Source of the DNA: UBA11957 sp963603285
Lineage (GTDB): Bacteria; Bacillota; Clostridia; Lachnospirales; Lachnospiraceae
Direction: 5' to 3'
DNA: 64,000 nucleotides
Assembly (NCBI GenBank): GCA_963603285.1
Contig: CAVCMG010000013.1
Span: forward strand, 4,755 to 68,754
This document shows, one piece after another, positions 52,219-60,194 of the stretch. The notes under the pieces are model-generated. The model did no database searches and was not told the DNA's origin. It worked only from the letters and a program-made list of their open reading frames with translations. The position numbers were made by a program, and so were the translations under genes. The first letter of the stretch is position 1, and every line of letters begins with the position of its first letter.

Positions 52219-52845
52219 TTATTTGATGAAGCTTACATGCTTGCAGATCTCTTCGATCGCAGCATCTTTTCTCTTGTTAAAGATGACTTTGTTCTCTTCA
52301 AAGAGGTTTCTTCCCTCGGTATCGATGGACACGATCAGCGGGCCAAACTCTTTGACACGGCAGTGCCACAGTGTCTCCGGCATACCCAGGTCACGCCACT
52401 GGGCATCAACGATCTCTTCTACCTCGGTAGCGGCCACAACAGCGTTTCCTGCCGGGAATACACAGTGGATCGCTTTAAAATTCTTGCAGGCATACTCTGT
52501 ATTCGGTCCCATACCGCCTTTACCGATGATCACCTTGACACCTGTCTGCTCTACAAACTCTTTCTCGAATTTTTCCATACGCATACTGGTGGTCGGTCCT
52601 ACGGATACCATCTCAAATTTATCATTTTCCAGCGGACGGATGATCGGTCCGGCATGGAAAATAGCTGCGTCACGGACATTGACCGGCAGCTCACGTCCGG
52701 CTTCTACCAGACGTCTGTGTGCCACGTCACGGCAGGTTGTCATACTTCCGTTCAGATATACGATATCTCCGATATGGATATCCGCCAGATCTTCTGCGGA
52801 AATTGGTGTTGTCAGAATTTTCTTTCCATCTTTTACTTCGATCAT
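52219..52845 (-). CDS. Class I fumarase / L(+)-tartrate dehydratase beta subunit
   Basis: The product has 208 residues. It matches the C-terminal half of class I fumarases: GDIVYLNGSMTTCRDVAHRRL, HAGPII, VGPTTSMRMEKFE, IGKGGMG, and a swivelling-domain layout. It joins the alpha subunit to form a [4Fe-4S] hydro-lyase that adds or removes water from fumarate/malate or tartrate. The start overlaps the alpha stop by four bases. Fumarate versus tartrate cannot be settled by sequence alone. Confidence 0.9.
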   Translation of the reverse strand: MIEVKDGKKILTTPISAEDLADIHIGDIVYLNGSMTTCRDVAHRRLVEAGRELPVNVRDAAIFHAGPIIRPLENDKFEMVSVGPTTSMRMEKFEKEFVEQTGVKVIIGKGGMGPNTEYACKNFKAIHCVFPAGNAVVAATEVEEIVDAQWRDLGMPETLWHCRVKEFGPLIVSIDTEGRNLFEENKVIFNKRKDAAIEEICKHVSFIK

Positions 52846-53741
52846 AATGTTACCCCCGAATGTGTTGTGATTGTATAGTTGAGATCCTTATCAAAGATAA
52901 TATGGCCGCGTCTGTGGGACCAGCATCCGACATTGACAGCAACGCCGATGGTGGAAGGATGTCTGGCTGTATTCTCGATATGTACGCCCATAACGGAATA
53001 CTTTCCGCCCATACCCTGCGGCCCAAGGCCGATCGCATTGATACCATCTTCGAGCAGTTTTTCCATGGAGGCTGCTCTTTCATTCTCATTGTGGCTGCCC
53101 AGCGGACGCATCAGAGCTTTCTTTGACAGAAGCGCTGCTGTCTCTACAGAAGTTGCCACACCAACACCTACCAGAAGCGGAGGACATGCGTTCAGTCCGT
53201 AGGTTGTCATCACATCCATAACGAATTTTGTAACACCCTCATAACCGGCACCCGGCATCAGAACCATAGCCTTACCCGGCAGTGTACATCCGCCACCTGC
53301 CATATAGGAATAGATCTCGCACTTGTCGCTGTCCGGAACGATATCCCAGAATACGGTCGGTGTACCTTTACCTACATTTCTGCCGGTATTGTACTCGTCA
53401 AATGTCTCTACACTGTTGTGACGCAGTGGAGCTTCCTTTGTCGCACGGACAACTGCTTCCTTTAACAGGGCTTCCAGCTCACCGATCAGTGGGAAGTTTG
53501 TACCGCATTTTACCCAGAACTGCAATACACCGGTATCCTGGCAGCTCGGTCTGTTGAGATCTTTGGCCAGCTTCTGGTTACGTTTCATCGTCTGATAGAT
53601 AACCCTGGACAGCGGGCTGTCCTCTTTCTCTCCCAGTTCATCCAGCTTTGCGATAATATCATCCGGCAGCACTTTGCCAATGTAGGATACAAAGTTTGCC
53701 ATATAAGTGGTAAGCTGTTCTACCTGTTCTTTCTTACCCAT
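52842..53741 (-). CDS. Class I fumarase / L(+)-tartrate dehydratase alpha subunit
   Basis: The product has 299 residues. The three cluster cysteines are visible in RPSCQDTG, LNACPPLLVG and VNVGCWSHRRG. Other landmarks are HNSVETFDEYNTGRN, GAGYEGVTKFVMD and LGPQGMGGKYSVMGVHIENTARHPS, read in parts. It carries the [4Fe-4S] cluster of this oxygen-sensitive hydro-lyase. Located downstream of a DASS carrier, it probably acts on an imported C4-dicarboxylate. Confidence 0.92.
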   Translation of the reverse strand: MGKKEQVEQLTTYMANFVSYIGKVLPDDIIAKLDELGEKEDSPLSRVIYQTMKRNQKLAKDLNRPSCQDTGVLQFWVKCGTNFPLIGELEALLKEAVVRATKEAPLRHNSVETFDEYNTGRNVGKGTPTVFWDIVPDSDKCEIYSYMAGGGCTLPGKAMVLMPGAGYEGVTKFVMDVMTTYGLNACPPLLVGVGVATSVETAALLSKKALMRPLGSHNENERAASMEKLLEDGINAIGLGPQGMGGKYSVMGVHIENTARHPSTIGVAVNVGCWSHRRGHIIFDKDLNYTITTHSGVTL

Positions 53742-53810
53742 AGTTGTAGTCTCCTTTTATATGTAATATTTTTTCAGTTACGTTGTATGTTTGCTGACCG
53801 CCACCGTTCT

Positions 53811-55073
53811 TTACGGGAAGAACGGGAAAGCGATCGGCAGGATGATCATGCTGACAATCGTAGCGATCACGATCAGCGGACATCCGGCTTTTACATAGTC
53901 CTTAAAGGTATACCCACCGGCACCGACGACCATCGTATTGGCCGGCATACCGATCGGTGTGGCGTATGCGCAGGAACCACCGATGACACAGGCCATCAGA
54001 ACGGCTCTCGGATCTGCACCCATGCCCTGTGCGATGGACAGACAGATCGGCACCATCAGCGCTGTTGTCGCTGTATTGGACATAAAGTTTGTCATCACAC
54101 AGCACAGCAGGAATACGACCAGTGTCAGAAGATATGGTGACGGGTTTGCGCCAAGAGCGCCGATCACCTTGTCTGCGATCAGCTCGCCTGCTCCCGTCTC
54201 CTGCAGGGCGCTTGCCAGAGAAAGCGTACCGCCAAAAAGAAAAATGGTTTTGAGATCGATAGACTTTAACGCATCCTTCTCTGAAATAACACCTGTCAGG
54301 ATCAGAAGCAGTGCGCCGATACCGCCGGTGATACACAGCTTGATACCGATGACTTCTTCAAAGATCATTGCCAGGATCGTAGCCACCAGAATGATCAACG
54401 ACAGCCACTGTTTCCACTTCGGCACATCGCTGAAATCACGTTCTACGAAAATGTCATCCTCTCCGGTCTCGTGGCCTGGCAGTAATTTATAACCGATCGT
54501 CGCATAAAAAACGATACCTGCAACTAGGATCGGCAGACCAACGATCGCATACTCAAAAAAGCCAAATTTCAGTCCCAGAGGCTCCAAAGCACTCTGTGCG
54601 ATCATATTTCCCGGTGCGCCGATCAGTGAAAGATTGCCGCCCATGGCTGCTGCAAATACCAGCGGCATCAGAAGGCGTGATCTCTTATATCCGGATTTTG
54701 CTGCGATACCGATCACAACCGGAATCAGTACAGCGGCTGTTCCCGTATTGGAAAGGACACCGCTCATCAGTCCTACGATCACCATGATCGCAATGATCAG
54801 TCTGCGTTCTGTACCGGCAAACCTTGTAACGATCGCACCAATCTTGTTGGCCATACCTGTTTCAAACAGTGCGCCGCCTACAATAAACATGGCGACAAAC
54901 AGGATGACGTTACTGTCGATGAATCCGCCAAACGCTGTTTTGATATCCAGCACTCCTGTTATGACCAGTCCCAGACAGACGATCATGGATGTGACACCGA
55001 GCGGTATCTTTTCCAGAACGAACATGATGACAGCAAACAGGAGAAACAGTAAGGTTATGGTTGAGGGACTCAT
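53811..55073 (-). CDS. DASS (SLC13) family dicarboxylate transporter
   Basis: The product has 420 residues and about eleven spans. Two SNT motifs that bind sodium are visible in repeated form: LSNTGTAAVLIPV and MSNTATTALMVPI. The inverted-repeat layout fits SLC13/CitT-type carriers that import succinate, fumarate, tartrate or similar anions. GGAGG lies before the ATG. It heads the operon with the fumarase/tartrate dehydratase subunits and is divergent from a LysR gene. Confidence 0.9.
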   Translation of the reverse strand: MSPSTITLLFLLFAVIMFVLEKIPLGVTSMIVCLGLVITGVLDIKTAFGGFIDSNVILFVAMFIVGGALFETGMANKIGAIVTRFAGTERRLIIAIMVIVGLMSGVLSNTGTAAVLIPVVIGIAAKSGYKRSRLLMPLVFAAAMGGNLSLIGAPGNMIAQSALEPLGLKFGFFEYAIVGLPILVAGIVFYATIGYKLLPGHETGEDDIFVERDFSDVPKWKQWLSLIILVATILAMIFEEVIGIKLCITGGIGALLLILTGVISEKDALKSIDLKTIFLFGGTLSLASALQETGAGELIADKVIGALGANPSPYLLTLVVFLLCCVMTNFMSNTATTALMVPICLSIAQGMGADPRAVLMACVIGGSCAYATPIGMPANTMVVGAGGYTFKDYVKAGCPLIVIATIVSMIILPIAFPFFP

Positions 55074-55180
55074 ATTTTGATTTCCTCCGTTTTCTTTCTT
55101 TTCTTCTTTTTTGTAATGATTACACTTTTTGTTTTCTCTGCTGTTACAGCCCGGCCGGTCTGTATCTCTTGCATGGTCTT

Positions 55181-55210
55181 AGTATAGCCTTTGTTTTTCT
55201 ATCTGTACAA
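55181..55210 (-). promoter_or_regulatory. Predicted promoter of the DASS/fumarase operon
   Basis: TTGTAC and TATACT are 18 bases apart on the minus strand, about 110 bases before the start codon. The 324-base gap (55074-55397) otherwise holds the LysR promoter region; a TATAAT is at 55286-55291 on the plus strand with a poor -35. No gene is seen in the gap. Confidence 0.6.
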
Positions 55211-55397
55211 TTACATAAACTGATGCATTCATAAATAAAATTTATGTTTTGTCTCATTTTCATGCAGTTTTTACAAAAAACATGCTATAATCTTACATAA
55301 CAGAGGGAGTGTTTTTGGTGAATCTATCCAAAAAATGATGTGAAAAGTTTTTCTGATAAACCATGTTTTTACGCGAAAAAGGGAGGAGAACTACCCT

Positions 55398-56276
55398 ATG
55401 AAATTTGCCCAGCTTGAATACTTCTGCGCCGTCAGCCGTTACCACAGCATCACCCAGGCCGCCCAGAAGCTGTATGTGACACAGCCCGCCATATCCACGG
55501 CAATCCGGGAACTGGAAAAAGAATTTTCGGTCAATCTGTTCATCCGTTCCAAAAACCATATGACGCTGACCAGGGAGGGAGAAATCTTTTACCAGAAAGC
55601 CAGTGAGCTTCTCAGGATGGCTAAGCAGACCTCTTTGGAAATGTCCGACATCGGACGACAGAATACACCGATCCGTATCGGCATCCCGCCACTGTTAAGC
55701 ACGATTTTTTTTCCGGAGATGCTGACAGAATTTCACGAGAAATATCCGGATATCCCGGTCGAGCTGTACGAATACGGCTCAATCCGCGCCGCCCAGCTCG
55801 TGCAGGAGGATATGCTGGATCTGGCGCTTGTAAATATGCACTTTTATGAGATCGACAAGCTAAACTCCTACCAGATTCTGACTGACCGGATCGTCTTCTG
55901 CGTATCCCCCCGGCATCCGCTCGCCGGTGAAAAGAAGCTGACCATCGAGCAGATCAAGGATGAACCCGTGATCCTCTACAATACAGATTCCGTGCAGAGC
56001 AGCACCATGTCCGGCATCTTCGAATCCTGCGGTGTCAAACCGCACGTTATCCTGCGTGCCAACCAGCTCTACACGATTCAGAAATTCATCGAACAGGATC
56101 TGGGAGGAGCTTTTCTCTATGAATGTCTGCTGAAAAACATGCCCGGTGTCGTCCGTATCCCGGTTATGCCCAGCATCGAGCAGGAGATCGGAATTATCTG
56201 GCCGAAAGGCAAATATATCAACAGCCGGGTGGAGAAGTTTGTGGCGTTTTCACGACAGTTTACGTTGATGAGGTAA
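55398..56276 (+). CDS. LysR family transcriptional regulator (dicarboxylate island)
   Basis: The product has 292 residues, with HTH LEYFCAVSRYHSITQAAQKLYVTQPAISTAIRELEKEF, read in parts, and a complete effector domain ending RQFTLMR. GGGAGGAG lies before the ATG. It is divergent from the DASS/fumarase operon and likely controls it in response to a C4-dicarboxylate. The dispersed repeat (copy C) follows its stop. Confidence 0.93.
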   Translation: MKFAQLEYFCAVSRYHSITQAAQKLYVTQPAISTAIRELEKEFSVNLFIRSKNHMTLTREGEIFYQKASELLRMAKQTSLEMSDIGRQNTPIRIGIPPLLSTIFFPEMLTEFHEKYPDIPVELYEYGSIRAAQLVQEDMLDLALVNMHFYEIDKLNSYQILTDRIVFCVSPRHPLAGEKKLTIEQIKDEPVILYNTDSVQSSTMSGIFESCGVKPHVILRANQLYTIQKFIEQDLGGAFLYECLLKNMPGVVRIPVMPSIEQEIGIIWPKGKYINSRVEKFVAFSRQFTLMR

Positions 56277-56289
56277 TGTGTGACCTGTG

Positions 56290-56335
56290 AATAAAAGGAA
56301 CCTCCACCGGTGCTTCCTTTTACATGCCAAAGCAA
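56290..56335. repeat. 46-base dispersed hairpin repeat, copy C
   Basis: 40 of 46 positions match copy A (5411-5456). Position 9 is G here and pairs with C at position 27; copy A has A and T, a compensatory change. It lies between convergent genes, right after the terminator hairpin of the anti-sigma gene when read on the minus strand, as copy A lies after the Na/Pi terminator. Confidence 0.6.
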
Positions 56336-56337
56336 TG

Positions 56338-56377
56338 ACAAAACAGCTGCGGGACTGGATTTTAGGTCCCGCAGCTG
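56338..56377 (-). terminator. Terminator of the lipoprotein-sigma-anti-sigma operon
   Basis: CAGCTGCGGGAC pairs with GTCCCGCAGCTG, with TTTTG following on the minus strand. It is about 120 bases after the anti-sigma stop. Confidence 0.7.
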
Positions 56378-56496
56378 TCTGTTCACACGTATTTCCTATG
56401 TTTTTCATATCGCAGCTTCTGTTCTTTATAACACAGTACCCGAAATGTATCTGCTACTGTCTTCAGCTCCAGCGGCTTTTTCCAGGAATATACAGT

Positions 56497-57138
56497 TCAT
56501 TTCAGACTCTCGATCATGGACTGCCATACATCCTGTGACTGTCCGTTTGTCAGCTGCAAAGAATAACTGTATGTGCTGTCGTTCCAGATAGCCAGCGTAT
56601 ACTTGCCAGATTCCCCTTTTAACCTGACGGTGTATGCACCAATCTCTACACTGGTTTCTTCTGCGTAGGCATTGTAATCTCCGGATACGTCGTCCGTACC
56701 CTCTGCTTTTCTGAACACCGCTTCATCGTCTGCACCTGTATACGTGATTTCTGCCATATCTCCCCAATATGACACATACCCCGTGCTCTGCGTTTCAAAT
56801 GGCAATACATGGATTTCTTCCACAGAAAATCCCACATATTTTTCCAGTGTTTCTATGGAATCCACCTCTTCCATACCGTTTACACCCTCCTCTACAACTG
56901 GCTCTTTCCCTACAGATGCCATATGCCAGATACCAATACCTCCAAAGAGTACCAGCACCACACAGGCCGCAGCAGCTACCGACTTATGCAGCTGTTTCCA
57001 TCGGGACAGACTGCTTACTTTATTGTCCGACTGCGCCACAGTGTCAGTTTCAGCCATCTCCAGTGTATGCAGGATACGGCTTCGCATCTCATCCGTTACA
57101 TGAACCCTTTCCATGACTTCCTCATATTTCGTCTGCAA
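56497..57138 (-). CDS. Putative ECF anti-sigma factor with extracytoplasmic DUF4367-like domain
   Basis: The product has 213 residues and starts at TTG (57138), with GGAGG upstream, overlapping the sigma gene by 17 bases. Residues 1-50 are cytoplasmic and helical (a plausible sigma-binding part); about 52-72 form one membrane helix; the rest is extracytoplasmic. The outer domain (about 120-213: FRKAEGTDDVSGDYNAY, YTVRLKGESGKYTLAIW, YSYSLQL) is clearly homologous to the C-terminal part of the lipoprotein two genes upstream. No zinc-binding H-x3-C-x2-C motif is seen. The role as anti-sigma factor is inferred from gene order and topology. Confidence 0.75.
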   Translation of the reverse strand: MQTKYEEVMERVHVTDEMRSRILHTLEMAETDTVAQSDNKVSSLSRWKQLHKSVAAAACVVLVLFGGIGIWHMASVGKEPVVEEGVNGMEEVDSIETLEKYVGFSVEEIHVLPFETQSTGYVSYWGDMAEITYTGADDEAVFRKAEGTDDVSGDYNAYAEETSVEIGAYTVRLKGESGKYTLAIWNDSTYSYSLQLTNGQSQDVWQSMIESLK

Positions 57139-57757
57139 AATCGTACGCCTCCTTTAACACCTGTTTCAGCAGTTTACGCCCTCTTGACAGCAGCGACCGG
57201 ACCGTTGTCTCATTTTTTTCCAGAATTTCCGCAATCTGTGCGGTGGAATATCCTTCATAATAAAACAGGTGGATCACTTCCCTGTATTTCACCGGCAACT
57301 CCTTTACAGCATCCCAGACAAACGACAGATCCTCCCGTTCCTCCTGTACCAGCTCTTCTTTCAACTCATCGGTCTGCCGGATCGTATTATAGCTGATCCG
57401 GTTCTTACTCAGATTACCGGCCACCCGTAAAAGCCATGCTTTTCTGTGTGATTCACTGGTAAATATCGGCGCACTCTTCATAAACTGGATCAGCGTGTCC
57501 TGCAAAACTTCCTCGGCATCACTCAGATTATGCAGATACGAATACGCATACCGCAGTAACGTATCACCATATCGATCCATAATCTCTTCTGCCTGCATAT
57601 AGACCGATGTGCTGACAGGAGTTTCCTTTATCTCCGCTTTTTTCGTCCCTGTGACAGAAAACCAGGAAATCAAACGCTGCCACGCATCTGTTACTGCCTG
57701 CAAAAACATCCATTCTATTCTATATCGGGATGCTCCCAAAGCCAGACACTCTCTCAT
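57122..57757 (-). CDS. ECF-type RNA polymerase sigma factor
   Basis: The product has 211 residues from the ATG at 57757 (AGGAGGGG upstream). Region 2 is YAYSYLHNLSDAEEVLQDTLIQF, read in parts; region 4 is LPVKYREVIHLFYYEGYSTAQIAEILEKNETTVRSLL, also in parts. It directs RNA polymerase to AAC/CGT-type promoters when freed from its anti-sigma factor. Unusually, about 53 residues precede the normal start; MQAEEIMDRYG at M54 looks like the standard N-terminus but lacks a ribosome binding site. Placed between a lipoprotein gene and the anti-sigma gene. A truncated relative is at 51455. Confidence 0.93.
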   Translation of the reverse strand: MRECLALGASRYRIEWMFLQAVTDAWQRLISWFSVTGTKKAEIKETPVSTSVYMQAEEIMDRYGDTLLRYAYSYLHNLSDAEEVLQDTLIQFMKSAPIFTSESHRKAWLLRVAGNLSKNRISYNTIRQTDELKEELVQEEREDLSFVWDAVKELPVKYREVIHLFYYEGYSTAQIAEILEKNETTVRSLLSRGRKLLKQVLKEAYDFADEI

Positions 57758-57780
57758 TTTCGCTCCCCTCCTGTGTGTGA

Positions 57781-58416
57781 TTACTGCATATCGCCAATAA
57801 AAGCCGTCATCTCTTCTGTCGTTATCCCGCTGGTACAATCAAGAGAATAGGTATAGTCACCGCTTGTCCATGTTGCAAGGTTTACTTTCTGATCGTTTCC
57901 TTTTAATGTCACCTCATACTCTCCGACGGTCACTGTGTTCATCTCATTGTATACATTATAATCGCCACTGATATCGGTATTTTCCTCTGCACCGCTGGCT
58001 TTCCGAATCACCATCTGCTCCCCGCTGTCCTCAGCGCTGTAAAGAACTTCCAGAATCGTCTGATCTCCATCTTTCAATACCTGATACGTCGTCTCTGTAA
58101 ACATGCGCGGACGCTCCGAAACACTCATTTCAAACCCGGCGGCTTTCGCTGCGTCTGCCAGTGAATCATACGTTTCCCAGGGATTCGGAATCTGCGGTGC
58201 TGTCGTATCATCACCACCAAGCAGCGAATTTGTATCTGCTGCTGTGCTGTCAGAACCTGCTGCTGTATCCTTACTGTTGTCCGATACAACTGAAGAAACC
58301 GCCCTGGAATGTGTATCCACCAGTGACTTTGCCTGTCCGTTTCCACCACATGCTGTCAGAGACATCACACTCATCATACCTGCTACTATCATAATCATCG
58401 CTTTCTTTACCATCAT
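57781..58416 (-). CDS. Lipoprotein with DUF4367-like domain (ECF operon)
   Basis: The product has 211 residues. A signal peptide ends in the lipobox SLTACGG, so it is anchored to the outer face of the membrane. A Ser/Thr/Asp-rich linker (about 30-75) follows, then a strand-rich domain (about 80-211: ADAAKAAGFEMSV, VIRKASGAEENTDISGDYNVY, YEVTLKGNDQKVNLATW, YTYSLDC). This domain matches the outer part of the anti-sigma factor. It is first in the operon, behind a GCAAC / GTTTATA promoter. Its function is unknown; a sensor or decoy for the anti-sigma factor is a reasonable guess. Confidence 0.8.
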   Translation of the reverse strand: MMVKKAMIMIVAGMMSVMSLTACGGNGQAKSLVDTHSRAVSSVVSDNSKDTAAGSDSTAADTNSLLGGDDTTAPQIPNPWETYDSLADAAKAAGFEMSVSERPRMFTETTYQVLKDGDQTILEVLYSAEDSGEQMVIRKASGAEENTDISGDYNVYNEMNTVTVGEYEVTLKGNDQKVNLATWTSGDYTYSLDCTSGITTEEMTAFIGDMQ

Positions 58417-58474
58417 AGTTGTTTCCTTTCTGCATCTCTTCGTGTGTTTTTCAGCGGCTGTATTACCGCTTCTA

Positions 58475-58508
58475 CACTATAAACAGCCGGCGGTGGAAAA
58501 ATGTTGCA
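58475..58508 (-). promoter_or_regulatory. Candidate ECF-type promoter of the lipoprotein-sigma operon
   Basis: On the minus strand GCAAC is followed by a T-run and, about 16 bases later, by CTGTTTATA. The spacing and the AAC core fit an ECF autoregulated promoter, though the -10 part is not canonical. Confidence 0.45.
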
Positions 58509-58562
58509 TGCTCTGTAAAAAATTTGTATTCTGCAATTTTCTGATTAAGCTCCATTATACAT

Positions 58563-58609
58563 AAAAAGCAGCTGTAAGACAGTCTTTTTCGTCTCACAGC
58601 TGCTTTTTA
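58563..58609. terminator. Bidirectional terminator after the PII genes
   Basis: AAAAAGCAGCTGT pairs with ACAGCTGCTTTTT around an inner AAGAC-like hairpin. It ends the peptide transporter-PII operon on the minus strand. Confidence 0.9.
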
Positions 58610-58636
58610 TGTTACTGTTCATGGAAACACCGCAGC

Positions 58637-58987
58637 TTACAGCGCATCGGCATTTTCCTCTCCGGTTCGTATTCTTACTACTCTGTCTATATCAGATACA
58701 AAAATCTTTCCGTCTCCGATATTACCAGTTTGCAGCACCTTTTTTGCAATGTCGATCACGGTATCCACCGGCACACTGCAGACAACAATTTCTATCTTCA
58801 GCTTCGGCAGCATATCCACATTTTTCATAACACCTTCTATTAATTTGCGGATACCCTTTTGAGTGCCAAAGCCTTCAACCTTTGTGACAGTCATTCCTGT
58901 CACACCTACCTTAACCAGTTCCTTCCTGAATTCCTCAAATCTGTCTTTTCTTGTTATGATTGTTATCCGGTACATTTTCTTTTCCAT
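58637..58987 (-). CDS. PII family signalling protein, copy 2 (T-loop without tyrosine)
   Basis: The product has 116 residues. The PII fold is very clear: VGVTGMTVTKVEGFGTQKG, LPKLKIEIVV, TGNIGDGKIFV and RVVRIRTGEENADAL. Q43 and K62, equivalent to Q39 and K58 of E. coli GlnB, are kept, so ATP/ADP and 2-oxoglutarate binding is likely. At the position of Tyr51, the uridylylated residue, there is Lys55. PII trimers report nitrogen/energy state by inserting their T-loop into target proteins. It is last in the peptide transporter operon, three bases after the other PII gene. The closest target is the transporter itself. Confidence 0.93.
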   Translation of the reverse strand: MEKKMYRITIITRKDRFEEFRKELVKVGVTGMTVTKVEGFGTQKGIRKLIEGVMKNVDMLPKLKIEIVVCSVPVDTVIDIAKKVLQTGNIGDGKIFVSDIDRVVRIRTGEENADAL

Positions 58988-58990
58988 CTG

Positions 58991-59335
58991 TCATACCCCT
59001 TCCTGACCATTTCTGATTTTTATAACCTGACCATTGATATGTTCAATAAAAATTTTTCCATCTCCCATCATTCCTGTATGACAGATTTTTCTTACTGTAT
59101 CAATCAGCAGATCTTCATCCAGATCCGAAAACACGACCTCTATCATTGCCTTAGGCAAAAGCCTGATCTCTTCTCTGTCATCCTCAAAAAAACGTATGAC
59201 GGCTTTTTGTTGTCCCTGTCCTTCTACCTCTGTCACTGTCATTCCCTGTATGCCGCATGCCTGAAATGCTTCTTTAAGAGGCTGTACATTTTCTCTGCGT
59301 GAAATAACTGTCATTCTCGTATATGCAGAAGTCAT
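58991..59335 (-). CDS. PII family signalling protein, copy 1 (divergent T-loop)
   Basis: The product has 114 residues: CGIQGMTVTEVEGQGQQK, LLPKAMIEVV, TGMMGDGKIFI, then a less typical end (QVIKIRNGQEGV). Q43 and K62 are kept; the T-loop is acidic (FFEDDREEIR) with Glu55 at the usual tyrosine place. So uridylylation is not expected. It differs strongly from copy 2, as NifI1 and NifI2 differ from each other, and may form mixed trimers with it. AGGAGG precedes the ATG, 11 bases after the permease stop. Confidence 0.9.
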   Translation of the reverse strand: MTSAYTRMTVISRRENVQPLKEAFQACGIQGMTVTEVEGQGQQKAVIRFFEDDREEIRLLPKAMIEVVFSDLDEDLLIDTVRKICHTGMMGDGKIFIEHINGQVIKIRNGQEGV

Positions 59336-59346
59336 AGTTCTCCTCC

Positions 59347-60183
59347 TTATCCCCGTTTCCTGAGCTTTGGATCCAGATAATCGCGGATACCATCCCCCAG
59401 AAAATTAGCAGCAATTGAAACAATGAAGATTGACAGACCCGGAAATACCGCAATCCACCAGTTACCAAAGCTGTCCATGCCCTCACTGACCATCGTGCCC
59501 CATTCCGGTGTCGGTGGCTGTGTACCGAGCCCGAGGAAGCTCAGGCTGGCAAAGGTAAGAATTGCATTTCCGATATCCACTGTAGCCATAACAACCATGG
59601 GTCCTATACAATTGGGTATGATTTCTTTAAGAAGAACCCGGCTGTCAGCGGCTCCCATGACACGCGCTGCTGTAACATAGTCATTTTCTTTGACCGTAAT
59701 AACAAGACTTCTCATCATTCTGGCATAATTTGGCCACCAGATAATAGCCATGGCAATGATCGAATTGATGATACTCGGTCCCAGGGCCGCTGCGATAACC
59801 ATAGCCAGGATGATCGGAGGAAAAGCCATGATCATTTCACTGATCCTCATCATGATATTATCAATTTTTCCACCTGCATATGCGGCAAATGCTCCATAAA
59901 ACATACCTATGATAAAGGCAAGGATCACTGTCACAATACCAGCAGTAATGGATATCCTGGCACCACAGAGTACCCTGCTGAATACGTCCCTTCCCAGACT
60001 GTCTGTTCCAAACCAGTGACTGCTCCCCGGAGCCAGAAACCGTTGTGCCAGATCCTGCTCTATGGGATCATACGGAGAGATCGCTCTTCCGGCAAATACG
60101 ATGATCACCCAGAATACACATACAAAAAATGCGAGCTTAAACATCGGATTTTTCTGTTTCCATATATCTTTTGCTATTCTCAT
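59347..60183 (-). CDS. Peptide/nickel-type ABC transporter permease (DppC/OppC)
   Basis: The product has 278 residues. The short N-terminal region, one membrane helix, HWFGTDSLGRDVFSRVLCGARISI, and an EAA-like loop (VTAARVMGAADSRVLLKEIIPN) are typical. It forms the pore with the DppB-type partner. GGAGG lies before the ATG. The PII genes follow directly. Confidence 0.94.
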   Translation of the reverse strand: MRIAKDIWKQKNPMFKLAFFVCVFWVIIVFAGRAISPYDPIEQDLAQRFLAPGSSHWFGTDSLGRDVFSRVLCGARISITAGIVTVILAFIIGMFYGAFAAYAGGKIDNIMMRISEMIMAFPPIILAMVIAAALGPSIINSIIAMAIIWWPNYARMMRSLVITVKENDYVTAARVMGAADSRVLLKEIIPNCIGPMVVMATVDIGNAILTFASLSFLGLGTQPPTPEWGTMVSEGMDSFGNWWIAVFPGLSIFIVSIAANFLGDGIRDYLDPKLRKRG

Positions 60184-60194
60184 CTATGTGCCTC

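Noticed and set aside
52013..56377. Composite transposon bounded by the similar hairpins at 52013 and 56344.
   Set aside because: The hairpins are short, act as terminators, and no transposase or target duplication is visible; a shared terminator-associated repeat is the simpler reading.
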